A stretch of DNA of 46,548 bases from Thermus caliditerrae (GTDB taxonomy: Bacteria > Deinococcota > Deinococci > Deinococcales > Thermaceae). The stretch is taken from contig NZ_JAKEDT010000021.1 of assembly GCF_021462525.1 (NCBI RefSeq), positions 1 to 46,548 of the forward strand. The letters are read 5' to 3'. Shown piece by piece: positions 16,138-27,829 of the stretch. The notes below the pieces were generated by a model, which saw only the letters and a list, made by a program, of their open reading frames with translations, was not told the DNA's origin and searched no databases. Within the stretch, counting starts at the first letter, position 1. The number at the start of each line of letters is the position of its first letter. The translations under genes and the position numbers were made by a program.

Positions 16138-16919
16138 TCCACCTCCCCTAGCTCGTGCCCCCGCCGGGTGGCCGCCTCCACCGCCTCATAGAAGGCGGCC
16201 CGGAGGGCGCGGGCCTCGAGGGCGTGGAGGCCGTGGATGGTGGTGCCCCCTGGGCTCGCCACCTCGTCCTTGAGCTGCCCCGGGTGTTTACCCTTTAGAA
16301 GCTCCCCCGTGGCCGCCAGGGCCTCCGCCGCCAGGCGCAGGGCCAGAGCCCGGGACATGCCCATCTTCACCCCGGCGTCCGCCAAGGCCTCGGCCACCAC
16401 CGCCAAATAGGCAGGGGCAGAGGCAGACATGGCGGTAAAGGGGTCAAAGAGGTGCTCGGGGATCTCGTACACGTCCCCCACGGTGGCGAAAAGGGCCCGG
16501 GCGAACTCCAGGTCTCCCGCCTCCTTGGCCTCCCTCAGGGCGGTGAGGGCGGTGGAGCTCTCGCCGATGCTGGCGGCCACGTTGGGCATGGCCCGCACCA
16601 CCCGCCTCGAGTCCAGCCTGCGGGCCAGCACCGCCGTGGACACCCCCGCCATGATGGAGAGGTAGCCCAGTCCCGGGAAGGCCACCTCCGGGGCCAGGTG
16701 GGGGAAGTCCCTGGGCTGCACGGCGATGAGAACCCGCTCCGCCTGGGGAAGGTCCTTGGGGCTCAGGGGCCGGATGCCGAAGGCCTCCGCCAGCTCCCGG
16801 GTACGCTCGGGGATGCGCCCCACCACCCCCACCTCCTCGGGCCGGAGGAAACCCCGCTCCAACGCCCCTTTGAGGATGCTCTTCCCCATCTTGCCCAAGC
16901 CCAGAAACGCCAGCTTCAT
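16134..16919 (-). CDS. proC: Pyrroline-5-carboxylate reductase
   Basis: 261 residues, the usual length. Rossmann G-L-G-K-M-G (7-12), V-R-A-M-P-N-V-A-A and the C-terminal signature [16 protein letters not shown] are diagnostic. It makes proline from pyrroline-5-carboxylate with NAD(P)H. It overlaps rsmB upstream and the exported-protein gene downstream by 4 nt each. Confidence 0.96.
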   Translation of the reverse strand: MKLAFLGLGKMGKSILKGALERGFLRPEEVGVVGRIPERTRELAEAFGIRPLSPKDLPQAERVLIAVQPRDFPHLAPEVAFPGLGYLSIMAGVSTAVLARRLDSRRVVRAMPNVAASIGESSTALTALREAKEAGDLEFARALFATVGDVYEIPEHLFDPFTAMSASAPAYLAVVAEALADAGVKMGMSRALALRLAAEALAATGELLKGKHPGQLKDEVASPGGTTIHGLHALEARALRAAFYEAVEAATRRGHELGEVE

Positions 16920-18115
16920 GCCTTAGAGTCTACCTTCCGCAGGCGCAGGTAATAAAACCCGTCCAAGCCCCCTTCCGGGGCCACGTAAACCCCTAGGCCC
17001 TCCCTAAGGACCGGCAAAGGACAGGCGAAGGGCTCGAGGTGGAACTCGGGGTGCCGCTCCAAGAAGGCCCGGGCCACCCCCTCCCCCTCCTCCTCGGTAA
17101 GGGTGCAGACCGCATAGACCAGAAGCCCCCCCACCTCCGTGGCCTGGGCCGCCGTCTCCAGAAGCTGGAGCTGAAGCTGGGCCATGGCCTTGGGGTCTTC
17201 GGGCGTGAGGCGGTAGCGGAGCTCCGGGTGGGCGCGAAAGGTGCCGGTACCCGTGCAAAGAGCGTCCAGAAGGACCTTACTGGCCCGCTCAGGTAGAGGC
17301 TCCCGCAGGTCTTGGGTGCGGTACTCCACCGCGAGGCCAAGCTTTTGCGCCGTCTTCCGCCCCGCCTCCTGCCGCTTGGGGTTCAGGTCGTAGGAGACAA
17401 CCTCCGCCCCCTTGGCCACCAAATAGAAGGCCTTGAGCCCCGCCCCCCCGCAGAGGTCCAGCACCCTTTCCCCCGCCTTGGGCTCCAAAAGCGTTGCGGC
17501 GAAAAGGGAGGCTGGGTTTTGCGGCTGCAGCCCCAAGGCGGAAAAATCGGTCTTGGGGCCTTCCCAGATGTAGCTATCCGGAAGGGGCCCCGGCCTCAGC
17601 CCCTCCACGGAGCGGTAGGCGGTGAGGAAGAGGGGGGCAGGCTCGTTGAAGCCCTCAGCGAAGGCTACCTGGCCAAATAAGGCTCGCCAGGCTTCGCAGA
17701 GCCAGTCGGGAAGGGAAAGGCGCACGCACTCCGGGGCCTCCCGGGGCTCGAGGCGCCGGAGCACCGCGTTCACCAAACCCGCCAAGCGCGGGTGGGCGCG
17801 CTTGGCCTCCTCCACCCAGGGGCTCACCCGGGCGTGATCCGGCTTACCGAGGAGCCATTCCAGGGCTCCCAGGCGCAGGACCCAGCGCACCTCCCTAGGG
17901 AGCTTCTCCGGACGCTCTAGAAGAGGCTCCAAAAGGAAGTCCAAAAGCCTCAGGCGGCGCAGGGTGCCGTAGACCAGGTGGGTGGCGTAGGCCTTGTCCC
18001 GCTCGGGCCAGGCAAGCCGGTCCAGGACCCGGTCCAGGAGCAGCTGGGCCCTGCCGCCCCGCTCCACCTCCAGGAGCACCCGGACGGCAAGGGCCCTGGG
18101 CGTTTCCGGCCTCAA
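16916..18115 (-). CDS. rsmB: RsmB-type rRNA (cytosine-5) methyltransferase
   Basis: 399 residues. An N-terminal NusB-like helical RNA-binding domain (about 1-135) precedes a SAM methyltransferase with [10 protein letters not shown] (cofactor loop), D-A-L-C-T-G-T-G-T (normally D-A-P-C-S-G) and Y-A-V-C-T-L (normally Y-x-T-C-S). Both catalytic cysteines are present although the motifs are degenerate. By family it methylates C967 of 16S rRNA; the altered motifs leave the exact site uncertain. It overlaps spoVS and proC by 4 nt. Confidence 0.85.
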   Translation of the reverse strand: MRPETPRALAVRVLLEVERGGRAQLLLDRVLDRLAWPERDKAYATHLVYGTLRRLRLLDFLLEPLLERPEKLPREVRWVLRLGALEWLLGKPDHARVSPWVEEAKRAHPRLAGLVNAVLRRLEPREAPECVRLSLPDWLCEAWRALFGQVAFAEGFNEPAPLFLTAYRSVEGLRPGPLPDSYIWEGPKTDFSALGLQPQNPASLFAATLLEPKAGERVLDLCGGAGLKAFYLVAKGAEVVSYDLNPKRQEAGRKTAQKLGLAVEYRTQDLREPLPERASKVLLDALCTGTGTFRAHPELRYRLTPEDPKAMAQLQLQLLETAAQATEVGGLLVYAVCTLTEEEGEGVARAFLERHPEFHLEPFACPLPVLREGLGVYVAPEGGLDGFYYLRLRKVDSKA

Positions 18116-18384
18116 GACTCCAGGGGATGGGCCTTGATGCTGAACTTCAGGGCGGTCCGCTCCTCGTTCTCCAGGTCCAGCTTCACGAAGGCGGGCTTGA
18201 CCACCAGGTCCAGGTTGTCGGGGGCGATGTACCCCCGGGCGATGGCGATGGCCTTCACCGCCTGGTTCACCGCCTGGGGACCGATGGCCTGCACCTCCAC
18301 CTCCCCCTTGGTGCGCAAGAGCGCCGCGATGGCGCCGGCCACGGAGTTGGGGCGGGACTTGGAAGAGACGCGCAACGTTTCCAC
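18112..18384 (-). CDS. spoVS: Stage V sporulation protein S homologue
   Basis: 90 residues; nearly all of it is the SpoVS domain, with V-S-S-K-S-R-P-N-S-V-A-G-A-I-A at the start and A-I-G-P-Q-A-V-N-Q-A-V-K-A-I-A-I-A-R-G-Y in the middle. SpoVS is an Alba-like small protein that affects sporulation in Bacillus but occurs widely in Thermus and Deinococcus, which do not sporulate; nucleic-acid binding is the likely role. GAGGTC lies just before the ATG. It leads spoVS-rsmB-proC. Confidence 0.93.
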   Translation of the reverse strand: METLRVSSKSRPNSVAGAIAALLRTKGEVEVQAIGPQAVNQAVKAIAIARGYIAPDNLDLVVKPAFVKLDLENEERTALKFSIKAHPLES

Positions 18385-18401
18385 TTTGACCTCCTGAAAA
18401 C

Positions 18402-18475
18402 TCTTAGGCCACCCCGTCTTAGGCTAAGATGGGCGGCTTCAGGCCCATGCTAGAGCAAAAGGTTTTCCCTTGCAA
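18402..18475 (-). promoter_or_regulatory. spoVS promoter and leader palindrome
   Basis: On the minus strand TTGCAA (18475-18470), 17-bp spacer and TAGCAT (18452-18447). In the leader, TCTTAGGCTAAGA (18417-18429) is a perfect palindrome about the central G, and TCTTAGGC repeats at 18402-18409, 15 bp away. A repressor or SpoVS itself could bind there. Confidence 0.65.
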
Positions 18476-18913
18476 CTAGGCGGCCAAAACCCGTTCTTCC
18501 AGCCCCTTCAGGAGGCTTTCCACGTTCTCCTGCATGAGCTTTTGCACCAGCTTCTGCAAAAGGCCGCCGAAGATAGGGATGGTGAGCTCGTAGGTGAGGG
18601 TGAGGATCACCCGGGTGCCTTCCCCTTCCGGTAGGAAGACCCAGGTGCCCTCGTAGCGGTCAAAGTCCCCTTCAGGGGAGAAGAAGCGGTTCCTTAGGCC
18701 CTGGTCGTCCCACTCTTCCTCCTCCAGCCAGCGCACCTTCTTGCCCATGGCCACCGCCACCCACTCGCTTCGGGTGCGGTTGCCCTCCTGGGAGAGGACC
18801 TTGAGGCTTTCCACCTCCTTGAGGTAGGGCTTGAGCCCTTCCAGGTCCTTGGCCAGGACGTAGACCTTCTCCGGTGAAGCAGGGATGAAGCGCTCGGCGC
18901 GCACCTCAGGCAT
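18476..18913 (-). CDS. SRPBCC (START-like) ligand-binding protein
   Basis: 145 residues. It begins V-R-A-E-R-F-I-P-A-S-P-E-K-V-Y-V-L-A-K-D-L-E, the usual start of polyketide-cyclase/coenzyme-Q-binding-like proteins, and ends with the long helix that closes the hydrophobic cavity. The ligand is unknown. It lies 9 nt after recX, and its stop directly precedes the spoVS -35 box. Confidence 0.8.
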   Translation of the reverse strand: MPEVRAERFIPASPEKVYVLAKDLEGLKPYLKEVESLKVLSQEGNRTRSEWVAVAMGKKVRWLEEEEWDDQGLRNRFFSPEGDFDRYEGTWVFLPEGEGTRVILTLTYELTIPIFGGLLQKLVQKLMQENVESLLKGLEERVLAA

Positions 18914-18922
18914 GGGCTCTTT

Positions 18923-19354
18923 TTACCCGCTTTCCTCCTCCTTGACAAGGCGGTAGGCCTCGAGGGCCACGGGAAGGGGAAAGCCCCGCCCCTGGAGAAA
19001 GCGCACCGCCTTGGCCTTGTCGTCACGGCGCGGGTAGCGCCGCAAGACCCGCAGGGCGGCCTCCAAAACCCCCTCCTCCGCCTCCCTCAGGACCTCCGCC
19101 ACCACCGCCTCCGGCACCCCCTGGGCCCGAAGCAGATGGCTGAGCTTGAGGGGACCGTACCGCTTCCTTCCCGCCACAAAGGTCTCGGCAAAGGCCCGGT
19201 CGTCCAGGTAGCCCAGCGCCTCCAGGCGGTCCAAGACCTCCTCCACCTCCCCTTCGGAGAAGCGGGCGAGGAGTTTTTCCCGAAGGCGCACCCGGGACAA
19301 GGCCCTTCGGGCCAGAAGCCGCACGGCGTAAGCCAGGGCCTGGGACTTCTCCAC
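18923..19354 (-). CDS. recX: RecX, regulator of RecA
   Basis: 143 residues with three-helix repeats typical of RecX: Y-A-V-R-L-L-A-R-R-A-L-S-R-V-R-L-R-E-K-L and L-E-A-L-G-Y-L-D-D-R-A-F-A-E-T-F-V. RecX binds the RecA filament and limits its activity. Here it is not next to recA. It is divergent from the phosphoesterase gene with 23 bp between. Confidence 0.88.
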   Translation of the reverse strand: MEKSQALAYAVRLLARRALSRVRLREKLLARFSEGEVEEVLDRLEALGYLDDRAFAETFVAGRKRYGPLKLSHLLRAQGVPEAVVAEVLREAEEGVLEAALRVLRRYPRRDDKAKAVRFLQGRGFPLPVALEAYRLVKEEESG

Positions 19355-19377
19355 CCCTTTAGGGTACGCTATGGCCC

Positions 19378-20073
19378 ATGCGGGTCTTCGCCATCGCCGA
19401 CCCTCACCTCTCCCGCGTCCACCCCAAGCCCATGACCATTTTCGGGCCCACCTGGAAGGGGCACCCCGAGGCCTTCTTTCACGGCTGGCGCCAGGTGGTG
19501 GGGCCGGAGGATCTGGTGGTGGTCCCCGGGGACATCTCCTGGGCCATGCGCCTCCCTGAGGCCCTGCCCGACCTTTTAGACCTGGCGGCCCTACCGGGGA
19601 AGAAGGTGCTACTCAAGGGCAACCACGACTACTGGTGGCCCTCCATCAGCCGCCTTAGGGCCGTGCTCCCCTCGGGCATGTACGCCCTGCAGAACGATGC
19701 CGTGGTGGTGGAAGGGGTGGCGGTGGCCGGAACCCGGGGGTGGCAGTACCCGCCTCCCACCCTCGAGGACGAGCGGATTTTCGCCCGGGAGGTGGAGCGG
19801 TTCAAGCTCTCCTTACAGGACCTTAAGGGAAGGGCTTACCGCCACCTGGTGGTGGCCTTCCATTTTCCCCCCTTCGGCCCCAGCGGGGAGGCCACGCCCC
19901 TCCTGGAGCTGGCCGCCGAAGCGGGCCCCGAGGCCATCGTTTACGGGCACCTGCACGGGGCAGATCCGGAGCGGCTCCCCAAGGAGTACCAGGGCATCCC
20001 CCTCCACCTGGTGGCCGCGGACGCCCTGGGCTTCCGCCCCAAGCTCCTTCTGGAAAGCCCCGCCCCCTTATGA
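19378..20073 (+). CDS. Metallophosphoesterase
   Basis: 231 residues, calcineurin-like. D-P-H (8-10), G-D-I-S, G-N-H-D-Y-W-W, F-H-F-P-P and G-H-L-H-G supply the two-metal site. The substrate is unknown. A TACGCT box (19365-19370) 7 nt before the ATG and no ribosome site suggest a leaderless message, though no -35 box is clear. Confidence 0.88.
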   Translation: MRVFAIADPHLSRVHPKPMTIFGPTWKGHPEAFFHGWRQVVGPEDLVVVPGDISWAMRLPEALPDLLDLAALPGKKVLLKGNHDYWWPSISRLRAVLPSGMYALQNDAVVVEGVAVAGTRGWQYPPPTLEDERIFAREVERFKLSLQDLKGRAYRHLVVAFHFPPFGPSGEATPLLELAAEAGPEAIVYGHLHGADPERLPKEYQGIPLHLVAADALGFRPKLLLESPAPL

Positions 20074-20080
20074 TGGGGGG

Positions 20081-20359
20081 GTGATCACCGCCTTTGTCCT
20101 GATCCGCGCCCGCGGGGACCGCATCGCCGCCTTGGGCGAGGCCATCGCCGAGCTACCCCAGGTGGCCGAGGTGTACTCCGTCACCGGGCCCTTCGACCTG
20201 GTGGCCCTTTTGCGCCTTAAGGACCTCGAGGAGCTGGACGAAGCCGTCACCCAGGGGATCCTGGCCCTGGAGGGGGTGGAGCGCACGGAAACCCTCCTCG
20301 CCTTTCGCGCTTACCCCAAGAAGCTCCTGGACCAGGGCTTCGCCCTGGGTGGGGAGTAG
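20081..20359 (+). CDS. Stand-alone RAM (Lrp/AsnC ligand-binding) domain protein
   Basis: 92 residues, only the C-terminal amino-acid-sensing domain of Lrp/AsnC regulators, with no helix-turn-helix. Signatures: A-F-V-L-I-R-A, V-A-E-V-Y-S-V-T-G-P-F-D-L-V-A-L-L and V-E-R-T-E-T. Stand-alone RAM proteins are known in Thermus; they form ring oligomers and may tune other Lrp proteins or enzymes. The start is GTG 20081 after a G-rich stretch; no in-frame ATG is nearby. Confidence 0.85.
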   Translation: MITAFVLIRARGDRIAALGEAIAELPQVAEVYSVTGPFDLVALLRLKDLEELDEAVTQGILALEGVERTETLLAFRAYPKKLLDQGFALGGE

Positions 20360-20370
20360 GCCTGAAGGCC

Positions 20371-20919
20371 TTGGTCCCCCCGCCCCTGGGCTGGCTCCTG
20401 GCCCTCCAAGGAGGGCTACTCCTCCTTGGGACCTCGGGCATGCTCCTCTTGGGCCTTCCCTTCGGCCAGGCGAGCCCCAGGGAACTCCTTTATGCCCTGG
20501 GTCTCATCCTGGCCTTGGCCGCTTTGGAGGAAGCCTTCCGGCATCTCTTCCCCGCCTCCTTTCGGGAGGCGGAAAGCCTCCATCGGGCCTTAGGAGAAGC
20601 CCTGCGCCGGGCGGGGGTAGGACCCGCAACCCTCCTTTTCCTCGCCCTCCTTTCGGGGGTGGCGGAGGAGGTTTTCTTCCGCGGGCTTCTGCAAAGCCTC
20701 CTCGTGGCCTGGCTGGGGCCCTCGGGGCTCTTCCTCCAGGCCCTGGTCTTCGCCCTCCTTCACCCCGCCCCCAGGCGGGCCTTCGCCTACCCGGTTTACA
20801 CCGGTATCGCCGGGCTCCTTTTCGGGCTCACCTACTTTCTCAGCGGAAGCCTCCTCCCAGGCGTCCTGGCCCACTTCATCCACAACGCCCGGGGGTTCTA
20901 CGAGATCTCAAGAACCTAG
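20371..20919 (+). CDS. CPBP-family intramembrane metalloprotease
   Basis: About 182 residues, four or five membrane segments. The glutamate pair in V-A-E-E-V-F-F-R-G, followed by F-A-L-L-H and L-A-H-F-I-H-N, are the conserved motifs of the Abi/CPBP family (Rce1-like proteases). The start is uncertain: TTG 20371 is used, a CTG at 20362 is also possible. Substrate unknown; some relatives give bacteriocin self-immunity. Confidence 0.8.
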   Translation: MVPPPLGWLLALQGGLLLLGTSGMLLLGLPFGQASPRELLYALGLILALAALEEAFRHLFPASFREAESLHRALGEALRRAGVGPATLLFLALLSGVAEEVFFRGLLQSLLVAWLGPSGLFLQALVFALLHPAPRRAFAYPVYTGIAGLLFGLTYFLSGSLLPGVLAHFIHNARGFYEISRT

Positions 20920-20981
20920 ACAAGGCTAGCGCAAAACCCCTTCCCTGGCTAGAGCCGGGGCCACATTCTCCGCCCAGAACC

Positions 20982-20990
20982 TGCTACAAT
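20982..20990 (+). promoter_or_regulatory. Extended -10 promoter of prkA
   Basis: TG-C-TACAAT: a TG dinucleotide one base before a near-consensus -10 box, with no good -35 box. The leader of about 45 nt ends with GAAGGAGGG before ATG 21042. The gap 20920-21041 holds no gene. Confidence 0.6.
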
Positions 20991-21041
20991 AAAGGCAAAG
21001 CTATCACAACCCGTCCCTGCCCGGTATGAAGGAGGGCGTCC

Positions 21042-24238
<3,197 letters not shown>

Positions 24239-24242
<4 letters not shown>

Positions 24243-25282
24243 GGCCCATCGAGCGCGACCTCCTGCGCTTTAAGGAGATCGTGCGCGGGGAGGTGAAGAA
24301 AAAGGCCCAGGAGTTTTTAACCCGGGAGGAGCTCTTCGGCCAGGTGGAAGGCCGCCTGGTCTCCATCCCCTTGCCCCAGCTGGAACTCCCCAAGATCGTC
24401 TACGGGGAGCCTCTGGGGGAAGGCCTGGGCCTTGGGGGCCCGGGGACGGAGGGCCTGGGCCCCGCGGGCCACGTGCCCTTGGCCGAGCTGGAGCTGGAGG
24501 AGTTCTTGGACCTCATGGGGGAGGCCCTGAGGCTTCCCCGGCTCCGGCCCAAGGGAGAAGGGGAGGTGACGGAGGAGGCCTTCCGCTACACCACCATCGC
24601 CCGGAAAGGCCCCAGGGGCCTGCGCCACGTGCGCCGCACCCTCAAGGAAAGCCTGAAGCGGGCCCTCATCACCGGGGAGTACCGTCCAGAAGAGCCCCTT
24701 TTGGTCCCTGAGCGGGAGGACCTCCGCTACAAGGCCCCGAGGAGCAAGCCCCGCCCCCACGCCCAGGCGGTGGTCCTCTTCGCCCTGGACGTCTCCGGGA
24801 GCATGCGGGAGGAGGAGCTCAGGCTGGTGAAGACCCTCTCCTTCTGGATCACCCTCTGGATTAAGCGCCACTTCCCCCGGCTGGAAAGGCGCTACCTCCT
24901 CCACGACGCCGAGGCCTGGGAGGTGAGCGAGGAGGAGTTCTTCCGGGCCCGGGAAGGCGGGGGGACGAGGCTTTCCAGCGCCCTCCTCCTGGCGGAGGAG
25001 ATCCTAAAGGGCTACCCCGAGGCCTTCTACAACCGCTACCTCTACCACTTCTCCGATGGGGAGAACTGGCAGGGGGACACCCCCTTGGCCCTCGAGGCCC
25101 TAAGGCGCCTCCTCCCCACCCTGGCCCTCTACGGCTACGCCCAGGTGCAGGGGCCTTACGGCCAGGGGCGGTTTCTGGAGGACCTGAAGGAGGCCCTGGT
25201 AAAGGAAGAGGGGCTGGCCGCCACGGAGGTGCGGGACAGGGAGGACCTGCCCTTGGCCCTAAGGCGGCTTCTGGGAGGCTAA
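24239..25282 (+). CDS. yeaH: YeaH/DUF444 von Willebrand A-type protein
   Basis: 347 residues. A basic N-terminus, a Gly-rich linker and a C-terminal vWA-like domain with the MIDAS motif D-V-S-G-S-M (184-189) and H-F-S-D-G-E-N. YeaH is the regular partner of PrkA and SpoVR/YcgB in proteobacterial and Deinococcus-Thermus clusters. It is thought to act with the kinase; no enzyme activity of its own is known to me. Translationally coupled to prkA, and 3 bp before spoVR. Confidence 0.88.
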
Positions 25283-25285
25283 GGG

Positions 25286-26665
25286 ATGCGCAAGGAGCTG
25301 AGGCAGTGGGCCGAGATCCTGCGGGAAAGGGCCTTGGCGGCAGGGCTTTCCTTCCCCCCCGTGCTCTTTGAGGAGGTGGGCCCCGAGGAGATGGCCATGC
25401 TGGCCGCCTACGGGGGCTTTCCCCGCCGCTACCCCCATTGGCGCTGGGGGAGCGAGTACCTGCGCCACCGGGAAACCTACCGCTATGGTCTTGGGCGCAT
25501 CTACGAGCTGGTGGTGAACACCCACCCCGTCCGGGCCTACCTCCTCAAGGGCAACACCCTCCTCGCCCAGAAGCTGGTCATGGCCCACGTCTTTGCCCAC
25601 GCCGACTCCTTCCAGAACAACCTGGCCTTTAAGCCCATCCCCAAGGACATGCACGAGGAAATGGCGCACCATGCGGCCTTTGTGGAAAAGGCCATGGAGC
25701 GGCACGGGGCGAGGAGCGTGGAGGAGTTTTTGGACCTGGCTCTCTCCCTAGAAAACCTCATCGATCCCCACGCCCCTTACATCCGGCGGCCGGAGAAGGA
25801 GGGACCGGAGGAGGCCGAACCCCCCAAGCGCCTGCGGGTGCGCCCCTACCTGGACCCCTACGTGAACCCCCCGCCCGAGCCCCCCAAGGAAGCCGAGGAG
25901 GGGGGGCGCCCCGAACCCCTCCCCCCTAGGCCCACCCGGGACATCCTGGGCTTCCTGGCCCGGTATGCCCCTTTAGCCCCCTGGCAGAAGGGCATCCTGG
26001 AGATCATCCGAGAGGAAAGCCTGTACTATGTGCCGCAAGCGGCCACCAAGATCCTCAACGAGGGCTGGGCCACCTACTGGCACACCCGCCTCCTCCTCCC
26101 CCTTCTCTCCCCAGAGGAAGCCCTGGAGTTCGCCGAGCTCCAGGCCGGTCTCCTCGCCCCGCACGGCTTCAACCCTTACCGCCTGGGCTACCTGCTCCTC
26201 AAGGAGGTGGAGGAGCGCTGGGATAAGGGGCGGTTCGGCCCGGAGTACGAGGCCCTGCCCATAGGGGAGCGGCTCACCTACGAGAGGCCCACCGGCCTGG
26301 GGCTCAAGCAGCTTTTCCAGGTGCGCACCGTCCACACGGACCTGAGCTTCCTGGATACCTTCCTGACCCCCGAGTTCGCCCTCCGGCAAAGGCTCCTCAA
26401 CCCCGAGGACCTGCCCCGCTTCGCCGAGGCCAAGAAGGCCCTCCTCTTCCGTCTCACCAACGGGGGCTACCCCATCGTGGAGCTGGTGGACGCTAACTAC
26501 GGGAACCGGGGCGAACTCCTCCTGGAACACGCCTACGAGGGCGTGGAGTTGGACCTGAAAAAGACCCAGGCGGTGCTGGAAAACCTGCACCGCCTTTGGG
26601 GCCGACCCGTTCACCTCAAGACATCGGCGGGGGGAAAGGAAACCCTTCTTTCCGCAGGAAGTTAG
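25286..26665 (+). CDS. spoVR: SpoVR/YcgB-family protein
   Basis: 459 residues. Family landmarks: Y-P-H-W-R-W-G, Y-E-L-V-V-N-T-H-P, V-M-A-H-V-F-A-H-A-D-S-F-Q-N-N, N-E-G-W-A-T-Y-W-H and Y-G-N-R-G-E-L-L-L-E-H. The many His/Glu pairs suggest a metal site, but no reaction is established. It completes the prkA-yeaH-spoVR trio. Its stop overlaps the convergent thioredoxin-like gene by 4 nt. Confidence 0.9.
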   Translation: MRKELRQWAEILRERALAAGLSFPPVLFEEVGPEEMAMLAAYGGFPRRYPHWRWGSEYLRHRETYRYGLGRIYELVVNTHPVRAYLLKGNTLLAQKLVMAHVFAHADSFQNNLAFKPIPKDMHEEMAHHAAFVEKAMERHGARSVEEFLDLALSLENLIDPHAPYIRRPEKEGPEEAEPPKRLRVRPYLDPYVNPPPEPPKEAEEGGRPEPLPPRPTRDILGFLARYAPLAPWQKGILEIIREESLYYVPQAATKILNEGWATYWHTRLLLPLLSPEEALEFAELQAGLLAPHGFNPYRLGYLLLKEVEERWDKGRFGPEYEALPIGERLTYERPTGLGLKQLFQVRTVHTDLSFLDTFLTPEFALRQRLLNPEDLPRFAEAKKALLFRLTNGGYPIVELVDANYGNRGELLLEHAYEGVELDLKKTQAVLENLHRLWGRPVHLKTSAGGKETLLSAGS

Positions 26666-27453
26666 CGCAACGCCCTGAGGTAGCCCTCGAGGAGCGCCTG
26701 GGACAGCTCCCCCAGATGCCGTGCCACCAGACGACCCTCGCTGTCGAAGAAAAAGGTGGTGGGCAGCCCCTGCACCCCCAGGGCTTGCGAGAGCCGGGTT
26801 TCCGGATCCAACAGCACCCACTCGGGGGTTAGCCGTTGCTCCTCCAAAAAAGCCTTCACCACCGCAGGGCCCTCCCCCTGGCTCACGAAGGCAAAGCGGA
26901 CCTGCTTATACTCTTGGCTCAGGCGCACCATCATGGGCAGCTCCCGGCGGCAGGGGGGGCACCAGGTGGCCCAGGTGTTGAGTACCAGAGGCTTGCCCCG
27001 GAAGTCCTGAAGGTTCACGGCGGTCCCCCCCAAGGAGGCAAGCCCCAGCTCGGGCAACCGGACCTCCTGCCCGCCGGTACCCCGGGTGAAGAGCACCCCC
27101 GCCACCAAGCCCGTCGCCAAAGCCACCACTAGGGCGTAGCGCCAGAGTTGCTTGGGCACTGCCATCAGCGTATACCCTCCTCCTGCCAAGATACCCCAGA
27201 CCGGATCGAAGCCTCCCTGCCAGACGTAGAAGACGGAAAGGGGGTCGCGCGCGAAGGCAGGCAGGTTCTCCAGGACAAACCCCAGCCGGGCTCCCACCAG
27301 GCCCAGGAAAACGGCGTTGTAGGCCCAGGAGGAAAACCTCCGGTCCACCCGACGGGCCAAGACCTCCGCCACCCCCACCAGGACCAAAAGGACCAAGGCC
27401 ACCTGGACTCTCGTCCAGGGGATAGCCAAGGGCCCTACCTGCACCGCGTCCAT
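26662..27453 (-). CDS. Lgt-like membrane domain fused to a TlpA thioredoxin
   Basis: 263 residues. The N-terminal ~120 residues have three or four membrane segments, and V-G-A-R-L-G-F-V-L-E-N-L-P-A-F-A-R-D-P plus W-Q-G-G-F-D-P-V-W-G resemble part of prolipoprotein diacylglyceryl transferase (Lgt), cut short. The C-terminal domain is a TlpA/ResA-type thioredoxin with W-C-P-P-C (Cys165/Cys168) and the cis-Pro segment L-P-T-T-F-F, expected outside the membrane to reduce disulfides in exported proteins or cytochrome c apoprotein. It shares TGATG with the rhodanese gene upstream, the last of a three-gene redox operon. Confidence 0.82.
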   Translation of the reverse strand: MDAVQVGPLAIPWTRVQVALVLLVLVGVAEVLARRVDRRFSSWAYNAVFLGLVGARLGFVLENLPAFARDPLSVFYVWQGGFDPVWGILAGGGYTLMAVPKQLWRYALVVALATGLVAGVLFTRGTGGQEVRLPELGLASLGGTAVNLQDFRGKPLVLNTWATWCPPCRRELPMMVRLSQEYKQVRFAFVSQGEGPAVVKAFLEEQRLTPEWVLLDPETRLSQALGVQGLPTTFFFDSEGRLVARHLGELSQALLEGYLRALR

Positions 27454-27827
27454 CAGCGGACCAACGAATACCCTGCCCGCTCAATGGCCAGCACCCCGCC
27501 CTCCACGTTGTAGAGGTTGGTGTAGCCCTTTTTCTTCAGGTACTCCGCCGCCTGGCGGCTTCGGTTGCCGCTCCGGCAGTAGAGGTACACCGGCTTGTCC
27601 TTGGGCACCTGATCCGCCCAAGAAGTAATGGCCTCCACCGGGAGGTTGATGGCCCCGGGCACGTGCCCAGCAGCAAACTCCTGCGGGGTGCGCACGTCCA
27701 CCACCACCGCCCCGGACTCCAGGGCCCGGTAGAGCTCCTCTGGGCCCACGTTCTGGTAGCTGCCCTTGGGCCCGCAGGCGGCGAGGAGGACGAGGGGCAG
27801 GAGGGCGAGAAGGGCGCGCCGGGTCAT
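27453..27827 (-). CDS. Rhodanese-domain lipoprotein
   Basis: 124 residues. Signal peptide with lipobox L-A-A-C (Cys18), then one rhodanese domain with D-V-R-T-P-Q-E-F and active-site loop C-R-S-G-N-R-S. It should sit on the outer face of the cell membrane and carry sulfane sulfur as a cysteine persulfide. Coupled to the TlpA gene (TGATG) and 2 bp after the disulfide oxidoreductase gene. Confidence 0.88.
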   Translation of the reverse strand: MTRRALLALLPLVLLAACGPKGSYQNVGPEELYRALESGAVVVDVRTPQEFAAGHVPGAINLPVEAITSWADQVPKDKPVYLYCRSGNRSRQAAEYLKKKGYTNLYNVEGGVLAIERAGYSLVR

Positions 27828-27829
27828 GG

